NCBI GenBank assembly: GCA_964007475.1
Contig: OZ023274.1
Location: 75,837,303-75,901,302, forward strand
Length of the DNA: 64,000 nt
Reading direction: 5' to 3'
Origin: Hybos culiciformis
Lineage: Eukaryota; Arthropoda; Insecta; Diptera; Hybotidae
Numbering within the stretch: the stretch's first letter is position 1; every line of letters begins with the position of its first letter. Shown here piece after piece: positions 1 through 13,163 of this stretch. A program made the position numbers and the translations under genes. A model generated the notes under the pieces. That model made no database searches and was not told where the DNA came from. It was given only the letters and a program-made list of their open reading frames with translations.

Positions 1-1823
1 AAGTTTGAATTTGAACTCATATAGATTTAAATTAAGGTACACAAGAAGTACAAAGTGAATTAGAAAATTATATTTTTAAAATATTTAAATTAAAAATAAT
101 ATTCAATGATATTGATTTATAATTAAAATGTTAGCATAATACAATATATATATATATACATATAATAGTATAAAATAATATTATGAAAGCTAAAAAGGAA
201 TGTTAATTTTAATGAAAGCTTATTACTTCACAGTTGGATATACATTATAGAATAAATTCATCTATATGTCCAATGTCCATATTATTCTAAAAAAAATTCT
301 ATTTTGATTTTAAAAAAGGACCATGAAATTGATTTCTATTTTAATGAATTAATAAAAATAAATTATAATTACATACTATACTATACTAATATATATTACA
401 TATTATATACATTCTTATTCTTGTATATTTAAAGATATAAAAAGAAATCCATTTTTAGATTAGATCTTATTTTTATTTTTATTAACTTTATATAATTAAA
501 AAATTATTAAATGAACAATTTTTTTCAACTAATTTCAATAGCCAATTTTTTTTTTTTGAATAATTATTATAGTCATTTAATCTGTTTTAAATTGATTCTT
601 AAAATTATCGTTTTTGTTTATATGAAACATTTTTCATCGAAACAATTTAAAATTAGAATAATAGGTATACAATTATTTTGGCTGTACAGAGGCTCACGAA
701 ATTATATTAACGCACAAAAGATTTATTGTCTCAAGTTTGAAGTATGTTGTTAACATAACTTTAATAAATTTTTATATATATTTTTGAAAGCCAAAAAGGT
801 TCTTTAAGCTTAAATTCAATAGCAATAGCAATAGTATACTTAAGTGTAGGCTTAAGTACATTTTCTAAGCTTTTCTACTTCAAAAAAAATCTACTACTGC
901 TACTAGAAAGTTGATATATATGTTGTATTATTAAACAAAAACTACAAAAAGGAATTTTTGATATACTTTTATTAGTTTATTACTAAACTACTATAGAAAG
1001 AAAATCACCCTGTATTAAGAATTATAAAATATAATGTGTAGCCTGAAATAAAATGTGTATGCAATCTTAAAGTATATTTTTACAAAAAAAAAAAAAATAT
1101 TATATATATAATAATATACATAAAAAAAAAAAAATTAAATATGTTATAATACAGTGTACATATATTATTTTTTATATTAAAAATGCTGAAAAAAAAAAAA
1201 AAAACTTATACTTATTGGTATAACAATTTTATGAAAATTTTATTTATTTTAATTTTTTTTTATAATTTTTTTTTTTTTTTTGTTTAATATTTTTAATGTG
1301 AGAAAATTTTATGTATAGCATTATATAGTTATTTTTTTAATTTTTGTTTCTGTTGTTGGAAAATGTTTTTATTTTATATGAAAAAAAAAAAATTTTTTTC
1401 TTAAAAAAACAAAAAAAAATTTTTTTCTTGCAAAAAGTAGAAAAAAAAAACAAAAATTTTTCTTTTTTTTTTTTTTCTTCTTACAATTCGTTTGTTGTTA
1501 TTTTGGTTCTGTTGTTTTTTTTTGTCCAAAACTTCTTTTTATAAGATGCGGCTATTCAGTATTTGGTGCGGCGCGGTAGCATTCAGTTAAAATTAATTCC
1601 ATTTTTAGATATTATATATTTATACGTATATATTTTTAATATAAAAAATACGTGTGTAATGTTTTATTTTTTTTTTTTCAATTTTCTTTACATACAGTTT
1701 GGCTTCTTTTTTGTTTTGTTTTTTTGTTTTTTTTTTTTTTCAATAATATTTGTCCACCTTAAAGTGTGGTATACTGTGACTGACTTGCTATATATACATT
1801 TATTCTGTTTTGTGTATACATAT
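1..1823. other. Non-coding AT-rich stretch
   Basis: I see no gene here. The sequence is dominated by A and T runs, and the short open frames in it are mostly Phe, Lys, Asn and Ile, as expected when homopolymers are translated. A small GC-rich patch with two GCGG-type words lies at about 1548-1585, just upstream of the first 257-bp inverted-repeat element. No splice-bounded coding segment, RNA gene or promoter could be supported. Confidence 0.6.
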
Positions 1824-2080
1824 CGTCTGCTGAGAAATGAAACAACGTATGACATTTATACGTCATTATTTGACGATAGCACCATTCGATTCCTCGTACT
1901 CGATTTTATAAGTACAACTACTTTGCAATATTCTTAATGTTGATTAAAATGTGTTTTTTAGATGAAAATTGTACGCTACTTGATATTTTTTCATACGTTT
2001 TTTTTAATTTTCAAATCTTTAAATTCAAATTACTCGAAACTATACTTTTCATTATACGTTGTTTCATTTCTGAGCAGGCG
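1824..2080. mobile_element. 257-bp MITE, copy 1
   Basis: This is a short non-autonomous DNA transposon. Its ends are inverted repeats of about 26 bp (left CGTCTGCTGAGAAATGAAAC; the right end reads as its complement with two mismatches). It is flanked by ATAT on both sides (1820-1823 and 2081-2084), consistent with a 4-bp target-site duplication. A second copy of exactly the same length lies at 6879-7135 in the same orientation and differs at only five positions. There is no transposase frame. The superfamily is not certain: the 4-bp duplication is not TTAA, so piggyBac is unlikely. Confidence 0.85.
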
Positions 2081-2084
2081 ATAT

Positions 2085-5000
2085 AGTAAGTATATCCCGA
2101 ATCACAGAAGAATGAAATTAAATTAAATGTGTGGTGCATTCACAAGGCTAATGTACTTCTTTAATTAAAAATAATATAAAAAAAAATAAATAGGAAAAAA
2201 AAAAATTGTTTTTTCTAATTTTTATTTTTATTAATAGACTCTGAAAATCAATTTGATTGAATTTCCCAAAAGGAATTTTGGAAAAAAAAAAAATAAAAGA
2301 AGATATATGTATATAGTACATACATAATATTTTGTATTTATATAAAAAAAAAAAAACATTGAAATTGAAATCAATAAAACCAAACGACAAAAAAAAAAAA
2401 ATAATAAAAAAAAGAAAAGTAATTTTCTTAAAACCGGATACTATTGGAGAAAAAAAAAAGAATACTTCCTTTTCCAAGGGTTTTTTTTTTTCGTTAAAGG
2501 ATATTTTTCAAAAAAAACTTCAAATCTTACATAAGAAAAAAATTTTGAAAAAACAAAATGTTGAAAAACCAAAACTATAAACAAAATATAAATACTTAAA
2601 AATTGATATTAATGCAATTTTAACTTATTTAAAAAAAAATTTTTTTTAATATTTTTGGGTAATCGTGAAAATAATTAGAAAATTTGATATTTTGTGAAAA
2701 AAGCTTTTAAATGGTCTGATCTCAAGACGAAATTTTTATATATTTTTGTACTACTACTACCACTACTACTATCTATGTACTACTCCATACAGTTTTATTC
2801 TGGCGGAGTAACTACCTTAACGACCATATTATCAGTGACATAAAGAAACGTTTTGACGTTTGCTACCTTTTAAAAATTTTATAAAACACATCTGATTTAT
2901 GCCTTATACTTTAAAATAATGTGATATTTCTTTTCATTTCTGAATTCAGTTTAAATTGATTTATTTTAGAATTACACTATACAAAATGGTTGGTTGACTA
3001 TAAATTCAATAAAAAATTATACAATTTTATGAAAAAAAAAAATATAATTACTTACCAATATTAAAATTTAGGATGTATGTTATAAATATAAATGGTATAT
3101 GTACATAATTTATTTCTACACACATTATATGTGGATAAAACATTGCTAAATTTCAAAGTTTTTAAAATATCTTATACATAATATGTACCTACCATTTACT
3201 TGTTTTTTTTTTTTTTTTTTTTTACCATGTTTGTTTACTTAAAAAATTGTAACTATACTAAAAATAAAATCCCCCTTCAGAAATTTCAATAAATAAAAAA
3301 TAAATCATTATTTCAATTTTTTTATAGTTAAATTTTGTTTTAATATTCATTTTATAATTTTTCTTTCTAAAAAAAAAATGAATGTTTTTTATACGGTTGT
3401 ATACAATAATAAAGAACTTAAAAAAAATTATAGAACTATACTCACAAACCGAAATAATGCAGCGTTTTCGAGATATTTCAGAAAAACAATATATCCTGAA
3501 AATGTCCAAGTCCAACAACACATACTGACATTTTCGCTTCCTTTTTACAATAACGAATGGAAACTATCGAAAACATTAGCAATAGAACACATAATTTTGA
3601 TTTAAAACCGTACATCGTTATTTATATGATACTTCTTTTTTTCAAAAACTATATCTAAATAAATTGAAATAGGCGTTTAAAATATTTTAACATTTGAAAA
3701 ATACTAATGAAAATATTTTTAACCATAAATTATAAAAAAATTTTATATTAAATTAAAAAAGTATGTCCAGTTAGCTAAGGTTGGCGGCGCGGCGTCACAG
3801 TTTAAATGCAAATTAGTAAAATAATGACAGAGAAACTGTAGACTACGAGTTACAATAATTTTTTGAATATCCTGTTTTTATTTTATATTAGGTACACAAT
3901 GAGATTAATATAATGAAAATTATTAACTTTTTTCATACAATTCATATTATCAGATTAAATTAATATACATTTGAGAATCTCAACTCAAATACAAAAAAAA
4001 CCCTTGTTTCAGAGTATCATTTTTTCTAATTCGCAAGCTTTTAAACCTTTATATAAAAAACTGGTTTTCCGATGTGTTTGAAGTAAAAATGTATTCCATG
4101 TTTGGAAGGAGGAAGGATAATGACATGCAAATAGAAATTCCTACAGCACCCCTAATTAAGAACCCGAAATAATAGATTTGCTCATTCTTTTAACATCCTT
4201 TATATAAACGCTTTATGAACTTAGAAGTTGCACTTGATTTTGTAGGATTCTTTCTTATTTTAAGATGTATTTTAATTCAGCTTTTATATATTGAAAATTG
4301 TTAGAAACCGGTGTCGTCTGTCAGTTAACAGTTATAGTTTCGGTTCCTCAAGCTGCTAGAAAATTGGTGTATAGAAGATAAAAGATTGTGGAGTCCATCC
4401 AGATCTGTATTAGTTCCATAATTAAAAATAATTAAAAAAAATGGTTAAGGTCACTTGTAATCTTTAACGAAATGAATGTTAAAAAAAATGGAAGCCTATT
4501 ATTAAAAGATCATTATAATGTATGTTCGTATCTTACCTAATAATCCAATTTCTCATTTCAATTTCATAAAATATTTATCAATTTGATTCTAGAACAATTT
4601 TTAGAAAAAAAAATTCCTGGTAAAACGATATCAGAAAAACAATTATTATCAGAAAAACAATTCTAAGAGAAGCATTTTCCAGAACAATCATTCGCAAAAG
4701 AACAATTCTCAGAAAAGCAATTTGTAAATGAGCTTTTATCAATTGTTTTTTTTTAGTTCTTATTTTATTTTATTCTCAAAAATAAAAGTGTATATTCCTA
4801 CTTACAAGTATGAATTTTAATTATTTGCTATTTTATATTAAATCAGTATTTAAATTCCAAAAATTGCTTAGTTATTATTGTGGCTTATAAGCCATGTTCC
4901 AAGTACATACAGATCTAAGTTAAAATTCTTCATAAATTTCACTATCCCTTCTAAGAAATGTTTTTCTGAAAATTGCGATTCTCCTTAGGGAAATTGTTTT

Positions 5001-6874
5001 TCTTGAAATTAAGTTTCTCGGAATTACTTTTTTAACCTTAACTTTGCTGAAATGTTTTTTTTTTTTCTTTAGCAAAAATTTTTCAAAATTTTATACTTAA
5101 AAATAAAATTTATAATTTTTCGTTTTTGTATTTTTTTATTTATATACATATATCAATATTATCCTTGATATCATATTTATATCCTTAAAAAAAAAAAAAG
5201 ATAACAAAAACAAAATGTTCTAAAATACAAGTGTATAGACAAAGTAAAAAAAAAAAATATACCTTTATATATATAGATTTTTTTGTATTTGTAATGAAAT
5301 GAGCAAAATTGTAAACGTTTCAGTATCCAAAAGCTATAAATTTTCCACTGAATTCGTACAAATTACAATTCTATAAATTTTGAAACATGTATTTGAAGGA
5401 AAAAAAAAAACACAATATTAATACCTGTATTGATCTCTTGAGGATTTTTTTTTTTATCATGTTCCAAAAACATCCATTCAATTTATGTATTTATCATGAG
5501 AAAAACGACATATTTTCAGATATTCAGATTAGGAAAAGTTCAGATATTTTTTGGTCATATTATATACTTTAAATTTTGATACGTATAGGTACGTTGTATA
5601 CCTTACATTGGGGGTGCATTTAATTTTATTTGTTGTGCCTAATTGAATGTTCCACCATTTAATATATTTATCTACGCAAACACTTGAAAAGTTTTTAAGT
5701 TTTTGTTTGTAAGGCATAAAAAAAAAAATTAAATTTGAGAACCTTCAAAATAATATTCAACCAATCTCTAACGATTTCTACATAATGCACTGCAATGAAA
5801 ACTAGATTTGTAACTTAAAAATTATATAGTTGTGAGAAAATCACTTTTAAACTTTAATTAGTAACTTATTTAAGTTTTCTTTAAGTTTTTTTAATTTTAT
5901 TTGATTAGTTATACTTTTAAGTCTTTTTTTGGCAGAACAAAAATATTGTATAGTATCACAGACAGTCTGTAATAATATATAAAGTTTGAAAGCAAAAATG
6001 TTTAACTAGGAGTTAAAATATAAAAATGGTGCAAGAAAGAGTTAAAAATAAATTCTAAAAAATAAATCAAAAACAATATTTATCCTAGGTATTGTGTTCT
6101 TTTTTTCTTTAAGTACCAATATCTCAAAATCATTGTCACTTACACACAGTGGTTGAAGATATTTGTTTATAAAACATAGATAAGAAGTTAATGATACTAT
6201 AAAATATTGTTATATTTTAGTACCTTGAGTATGTTGCTCAACATTCTTCTAATTATTTGCCTGTAATTAAACATCATACAGTATTAATAAATTATCATTA
6301 TGATGGGCAAAGCAAAGTCAATACAAAGAAAACATTTTATTTAAACTCTTCTGAAGAAAAAGGTTTGAAACACCAAATGAACCTGTATTTTCCAAATTCT
6401 GTGGCAATGTATTTCATTTGAAATTAAAATTTATAGTGTTATCGAAGAAATTGTTCACACAAAAATATAAATTCATTTAATAATATTTAATTTTACCAAA
6501 CAACCTTTTTAAAAGAAATTTAAAATCTATAGATATTTTCATCGTGAATTTTTTGATCTTAAGCAATAAAGAAACTTTCAATTAAAATATTTAAATAAAA
6601 AGCGATTTTTGATTTTTATCCGCTATTTGTTCGAACATAGAAAATATTAGATATTAAATACCTAATAAAAAACATAAAAATTAAAAATAGTATTTTGAAA
6701 TCTCTGAAAAAATTGTAAATAATAATTAAATTTTCTTGGAATAAAAATTATTATCTGTAATACATTTAAATAATAAAAAAAAATATATATATCGTACATA
6801 ATGTATACATAAATTCAAAAAATAGTTAGTATTTATATTAATTTTTTTTGTTGAATTTCAAAAACATACACATA
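2085..6874. other. Non-coding AT-rich stretch
   Basis: I find no supportable gene. The stretch holds homopolymer runs, a GC-rich patch at about 3780-3800 (GGCGGCGCGGCG), a mixed-composition patch at about 4300-4400, and an irregular CAGAAAAACAATT repeat cluster at 4591-4725. The short open frames at 3258-3605 and 5387-5717 have biased, low-complexity translations and no partner exons. Confidence 0.55.
4591..4725. repeat. Irregular minisatellite (CAGAAAAACAATT-like)
   Basis: The word CAGAAAAACAATT and close variants (AGAACAATTTTT, CAGAACAATCATT, AGAACAATTCTC, CAGAAAAGCAATTTG) recurs at irregular spacing of roughly 15-25 bp. About 250 bp downstream (4960-5010) the complementary word AATTGTTTTTC appears, so the cluster may be one arm of a decayed inverted-repeat element. 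Confidence 0.6.
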
Positions 6875-6878
6875 TTAT

Positions 6879-7135
6879 CGTCTGCTGAGAAATGAAACAA
6901 CGTATGACATTTATACGTCATTATTTGACAATAGCACCATTCGATTCCTCGTACTCGATTTTATAAGTACAACTACTTTGCAATATTCGCAATGTTGATT
7001 AAAATGTGTTTTTTAGATGAAAATTGTACGATACTTGATATTTTTTCATACGTTTTTTTTAATTTTCAAATCTTTAAATTTAAATTACTCGAAACTATAC
7101 TTTTCATTATACGTTGTTTCATTTCTGAGCAGGCG
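6879..7135. mobile_element. 257-bp MITE, copy 2
   Basis: This is the second copy of the element at 1824-2080, the same length and orientation, with five substitutions (about 98 percent identity by eye). It is flanked by TTAT on both sides (6875-6878 and 7136-7139), a different sequence from copy 1, which supports independent insertion with a 4-bp target duplication rather than segmental duplication. No coding capacity. Confidence 0.85.
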
Positions 7136-7920
7136 TTATGTAGTAGATATGTATATTAATTGAATATAAGTAAAGGTTGAATAATTGTTTTAATTTTATA
7201 CTCAATTTACCAGAAGGGTATGTATTTTTTGTGTGTTTTTGTAGACATAATATATATGAATTGTTCAATTTTTTTTTTTTTTTTTGAAATAAGTTTATTA
7301 TATTTACCATTTTCCAACAACTTTAACATTATTAACTAAACAAGAAGTAAAATAAATAAAATTATATTATAATCTATCTAAAATTATTTTTACTAGAATT
7401 AAATAAAAATACTTTTTTTTTATCATCATCATATAATAACTTTTATAATTGAATTTTACTTGAATATTGGAAAATTAAATAAAGCTAATTTTTTTTATTT
7501 AAAATTTAAATTATTGCTGTTCAGGAATGTTGCAATAGGTTGCATATAGTAAAAAAAATCCATATTTTCAAATTACCTATTTTTTATATCTAATATCTAA
7601 TATTGTTATGTACCATTATTTTTTAAAATTATATTACGTCAGAATATTATTGATAGAAACTTATGTTATTAAATTGTTGGAAATAATTTCAAAACTTGTA
7701 AACTTGTAAAATGTATTTAGTTGTAAAAGTGCAAAAATGGTATTTACATTCAATGTCATCTGTGGATAGTATAATATTAAAAATCTGATACAGTTTTAAG
7801 TACTTAAATTGTTTTGATGAGAATAATTTACACTGGAAATTAAAAAAAAATATACTAATTTAAATTGTTTCATTATAGAACAATTATGTAAGTATTGGTA
7901 ATATTATGTTTCAGTTTATC

Positions 7921-8139
7921 CATAGATTAAGAATACAGAAAGATGGGAAGTTTCATACGACATTATTTTTGGTATTTATAAGTCAATGTGTTAGTAAAAC
8001 AAAATAAAATATACGTGATAATTATCAATGTATGAAAAGAATTTTATTTAGTTTTACTAACACCTTCACAATAAAATACCAAAAAAGACTAAAAAAATGT
8101 TGTATGAAACTTCCAATCTTTCTGTATTCTTAATCTATG
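7921..8139. mobile_element. 219-bp hairpin MITE
   Basis: The whole segment is a near-palindrome. The left arm begins CATAGATTAAGAATACAGAA and the right arm ends with its complement. The complementarity continues inward through the GGAAGTTTCATAC block and, after a less matched stretch, through GTTAGTAAAACAAAATAAAAT paired with its complement near 8040-8062. Arms total about 90 bp. No target duplication is clear and there is no coding content. Confidence 0.75.
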
Positions 8140-11100
8140 ATATTATCGATATCAGATTATGATTTTTATTATTATTATTATTTTATTATTATTATTTTAT
8201 TATTATTATTATTCTTATTTTTATATTTTAAGAATGTTTTTATTAATGAAAAGAAATATTTAAGTACTCAAAAATCATTATAGCAAGAATAATTTATAAA
8301 AATATAATAAATTTCATATTTTAATTTAATTTTTAATTTTTTTTTACATAAAAAAAGATGTGCATAATTTCATTATAGATACTAGAATTAAGATATCAGA
8401 TATTGGATACAAAAAATCTAGAGCTTTAACAAAAAAATTCATTTTATAAAATCAGGGAACGCGAATGTCATTTTATAAGACACATTAAGGTATGACTCTG
8501 GCAATTAAATATTATCTTTTTAATGTTAATTCCTATTCCTGTAGAAAAGATAATATTTAACAATTACAATTTTGATTCCGATTGGTCTTCAATTGGTTTT
8601 TGAATATTTATTGAGAATTTTACTGTACTTATGGCTCGATTTTGTGTCTAAAAATTTATTTTTATTTTTTTTACACCACTAATTTGTCACATTTTCTTCA
8701 AAACAAACATATTTTTCTTTAAATTATTATATTTTCTAATGCCAAGCTGTTATGTTTTCATAATATTTATGATTATTTCTTTACTCATTCAAAATCAATA
8801 TAATTAAATAATAATAATTTTTCAAAACAAAACTCAATAGATTAATATTCTTTTTCATCATTAAAATAAAATTTTAAAAATAAATTTTAAAAAAATTAAA
8901 AAAGAAATTTATAATATTCTGATCTCCTGACCCTCTGATTTAGATTTTACACAATGGCTATCGTTAAAATTAAAAAAAATATATAAAATAAAATTTTCTA
9001 TACCCAATTTTCTTCTTTTTTTTTTTTTTCGAATGAAAATCCTAGAAAATAATTTAGAAATTTTTTTTTTTGTTCGCCTGGTAGATAAAATAACAAAATA
9101 TATAACAAATAAAAATTAAACAAATAATAAAAAAAAAAAAGTCACCCACCTTAATAACAAGAACAGTATAATGACTGGATATATGTATATAGTAAAAAAG
9201 TTTTTAATATTATGGTTCTCTTCTCATTTAATATGTTAGCAAGCAGCAGCAGCATTATAAAATTGGAGAATATAGTATAGTTAAAAAAAAAAAAAAGAAA
9301 TAATACTTTTCTTGAAAAATACAAAAAAAAAAAAATTATATTACACCGTTGTTGTTAGAGCAGATTTTGTTTTTTGTATTTTTTTTTTTTTTTGTTTTTT
9401 GAAAATCCAAATAAATTTTATTGTCATGTGATAGGGAAAAGAAACAAATTTTGCTAAAAATTATATGTATGAGTCATACATATGTAGACAAATTTTTGCA
9501 TTTCTTATTCAACATTCAAAAGTATAATAATTTTAATTATTAGTATAGATAGTAATGAAATCTCAAAACAAATAGAATATTCAAACCACGCAAATCTCGC
9601 TAAAAATCCCTTCAACAAACCATATATGATCATAATATTTATCATAATATCATAGTATTTAATAAACAATTCCAACAACTTATTTTTAATTTCATCTTAT
9701 TATAGAATGACTTAAATCTATGTATATCTATATAATGTGACTAAAGATACACAATACCTATAATACGTTTTTGAAGGAAGAAATACTATTTTTTTCAAAT
9801 ACTCAGATCACAAAATACTAAATAGTTTCCAGAATCAAATTTTAACATTATGTATGCACTAGTTAAAATTATACAGGTTAGTTGTACATTATGTAACATC
9901 ATATTTTATATTCAACGAATTAATAACTTTTTATGTCTAAATCATATTATTATTTATATAAAAGTATCTTAATCTACATGTACATATTTATGCAAGCGAA
10001 TCTTTTATTATCTTGAAAATAAGTTTAAATTTGAACTATTAAAAATTCCTCAACTTTTCTAAGCGATAGTGTTGAGTGTCCAACTAATTAAAATTTATTA
10101 AAAAGGACATAAATATAAGTATGTTCATAAATACATTTCAATTTTGTTATTTTTTTTTTTTAAAAACAAGTAAGATAGTTCGAACAAAAAAGAATCAATT
10201 GAATGATTCAAAACTTTAGTTTATAATACACACATTTAATATTGGAGTTAATAAAAAATATCTTAGTATATAGTATATATAAAAAAAATTAAAAATCATT
10301 GTATTTTCTTATATAAAAACTTTAATAAACAATAAATTAAAAAGATTCTCAATGTTAATCTATTAAAATTCATTATTTTAATTTGACAATAATTAAAAAA
10401 TGACCTTATGATATTAAATAGAATAGCACACATTACAATTTTTACCCCTAGAGAGTAAATTTATATATTTAAACAATAATAAAAGGAATTGGAACACACC
10501 GAATTACATATAAATGTAACAAAAAAAAAAAAAAAACAGAAATATGTATATTTTTCATCTGAGAGAAAAATACATAAAATTTTTGCCGCTACTATTTCAC
10601 CATATCTTTATTACGTAGGCATCTAAATAAGTGCTTTACATTTTTAATCATTAAATTTTTTTTATTAAATTTTCATGTCTAAATATTATATTTATAAAAG
10701 ATTTTTTCAAAGCTATGACAAATGTAATGACAATATCTAGTACTTAGGTGTTAATGACAATTGTATAAAAAGTTGGGAGGCATTATATTATTTTAAATTG
10801 TCTACAATTTATGTTAAAGTTATAAAATTTTTCGTATAATTAGATATTAATCTTAAATTATAAATTGATAAAAAAAATCAACATGTCAAAGATTTATCAA
10901 ATGATTAATATTTTAATTTTAATCCGAATTTTCAATAACTTTTACTTGATGATGTTCACATAATGAAAGAGGACATACCAGTATCAAATATCTCATACTA
11001 TACTATCTCTGCTGTAACAACTTTTAATACCCATTCTATAAATTACCTACATATGTGCTTTATTATACTCGTACCTATTAATTACACAATTAATGCAAAA

Positions 11101-12985
11101 AATATTAAAAATTATTCTCAATTTTTATTTAATTTTGAAAATTAAAAAGGGAAAACTTCAAATAAAATGACTATGATGAATAAACTTAAGTATCCTTTCT
11201 AATTTATCTGTTATTTTTTTTTTTATGTTTTTTTTTTGTTTTTTTTTTTTTTTTTAAATTTCGGTTGGTGCAATGATGAGTGTACTTTTTTTTTGTTTTG
11301 TGAGTTTTTAGTTTTCTTTGATAATTTGAATTGAGAACATTTACCGGATAATATTGTTTTTTTTTTTCTTTTTTCTTATACTATACAATACATAATTATT
11401 ATGTATATGTGTAATAATATACATAATACAACATATATAAGTACTATACACAAATTAATGTATATTTTTTTTTAATATAAAATAAAATATTCAAAAATGC
11501 TTGAATGTAATAAAAATACATAAATAAAATAAATATAAAAAATAAAAAAATATTGTTCAATACGATTAATTTGGTTTGTTTCATTTTTTTTGGTCACAAT
11601 TTTAATGAAATTTTTGTGTGTATAATACAAATTGAAAAAAAAAATATATATATATCTTAAAGATACTGTACTTATGAAAATATACAATTTTTAATAATTT
11701 TTTTTTTCTCATTGTAGACATTTATAACCGTATTTTGTTGTTGTTATAAAAATAATAGAATTTTGTTAAAATATTTTATTCCAAATTATGATAAAATAAA
11801 AAAAAAACATATTTTACTGGATATAATATTTTAAATATAAAATGAAATTTAATTAAAATATTCAAATTATATATGATAATTAAATTTATAGAAATTGAAT
11901 TGAAAAAAAATTAAAACTAAATATTCGAAATTTTGAAATAATTTTTATTTAGTTATTCATTTATTAATCAAATATGTATTATTTTATATACATTTTTATA
12001 TTTGAACAAAGAAAAATGTAATAAATTGGTACCACAGGTATAATCAGTGTATAATACTGCATTCCTGGTTATAACTCGATAACCTATTCAAAAACTGGCA
12101 TTTCATTTTACTTAAAAAATGTGTTAACAATGAATCTCGAAATTAGATTCTAGGATAGTAATTACTTTCTAAACTGATCTTCCCAGATAATCTACTACTA
12201 AGTTACAATAATCAATTTAAATGATAGTAGAGTATTTTTAATTCAGTTGATTCAATCATTAGTTATTGTTTTTAAACATTTTTCTATTCCTGCAAACAAC
12301 AAAATGTGATATCAATAATTCTAAAACACATTGTGTGGCTTTGTAATTTGATTCTTTTTACAAACATCCTTTTTATTGAAATTGTACAAAACAAATATGA
12401 AATGCACAAAAAAAATTGATATTGCTTAAAATTTTGAAAATCATAATAACGATATTTGGGACACCAACGATTTGAGTGTTGCTATATAAATATATCCACA
12501 GATTTTCTTTTGCAAAAGACTTAATAAATAAAAATGTTCAACCTCGGAAATAAAAATCAGTTTTCTGTTACTAAGGCTATCATTTTATTTTATACATATT
12601 ACTGATTGTATATGATTTACATGGTACATACCAGTATAATATTATATTTAAAATATAATAAAAAATTAAATGCTTTTGCATTAACAAATATGTAGTTCGA
12701 AAAAATATAAAAAAAATACAAGTTTCCAATTTCAAATAATGAATAAATTTTTTTTTTAAATAATAAATTTTCTCAAAATAAATCTTAACATCTTTTAAAA
12801 TTTTAATATATATTTTTTTTAATTTAATATTTATGCTTTCTAATATTTTTATTTTATTATCCTATAAACATAAAATATTATAATTTTATATAAAATTCTG
12901 TTACGCGATTCCTATACAGCTTTGCTGAAATAAATTTTAATCACAGAATTTTAATTATTATCAAGAATGTCGAAGACTCAAACAT
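8140..12985. other. Non-coding AT-rich stretch with ATT microsatellite
   Basis: No gene is supportable. An ATT/ATTTT microsatellite lies at 8166-8213 directly beside the hairpin element. The rest is homopolymer-rich single-copy sequence. The open frames at 10963-11145 and 11472-11687 have no recognisable features. Confidence 0.55.
8166..8213. repeat. (ATT)n microsatellite
   Basis: About 15 ATT units, twice interrupted by an extra T, immediately right of the hairpin element at 7921-8139. Confidence 0.9.
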
Positions 12986-13163
12986 TTCTGATTGTTTCAT
13001 ACTATAAAATGGTATAAAACTTTTTGAATCAGCGAAGGCTAAGTGCTCGAAATTTCTTCAAATCTATCATAAAATAGTTCATAAAATAGTTTTGAAGAGA
13101 TTCCGAGAACTTAACCGATTCTAAAAAGTTTTATATCATTTTATAGTAAGAAACAGTCCAGAG
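12986..13163. mobile_element. About 178-bp hairpin MITE, degenerate
   Basis: Left and right halves are complementary over about 75 bp per arm with roughly 85-90 percent matching. The best block is ACTATAAAATGGTATAAAAC on the left with its complement (one mismatch) on the right, followed inward by AACTTTTT, GAATC and CTCTTCAAA-type blocks. The loop carries a short direct repeat (CATAAAATAGTT). It looks older than the other hairpin at 7921-8139. Confidence 0.65.

Noticed and set aside
1344..1937. Two plus-strand open frames of 66 and 124 residues
   Set aside because: Their translations are mostly Phe, Leu, Lys and Ile from T and A runs, and the second runs into the 257-bp MITE. No splice structure or family resemblance.
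2148..2580. Overlapping open frames on both strands
   Set aside because: Both come from A-rich sequence (poly-Lys one way, poly-Phe the other). No domain and no conserved context.
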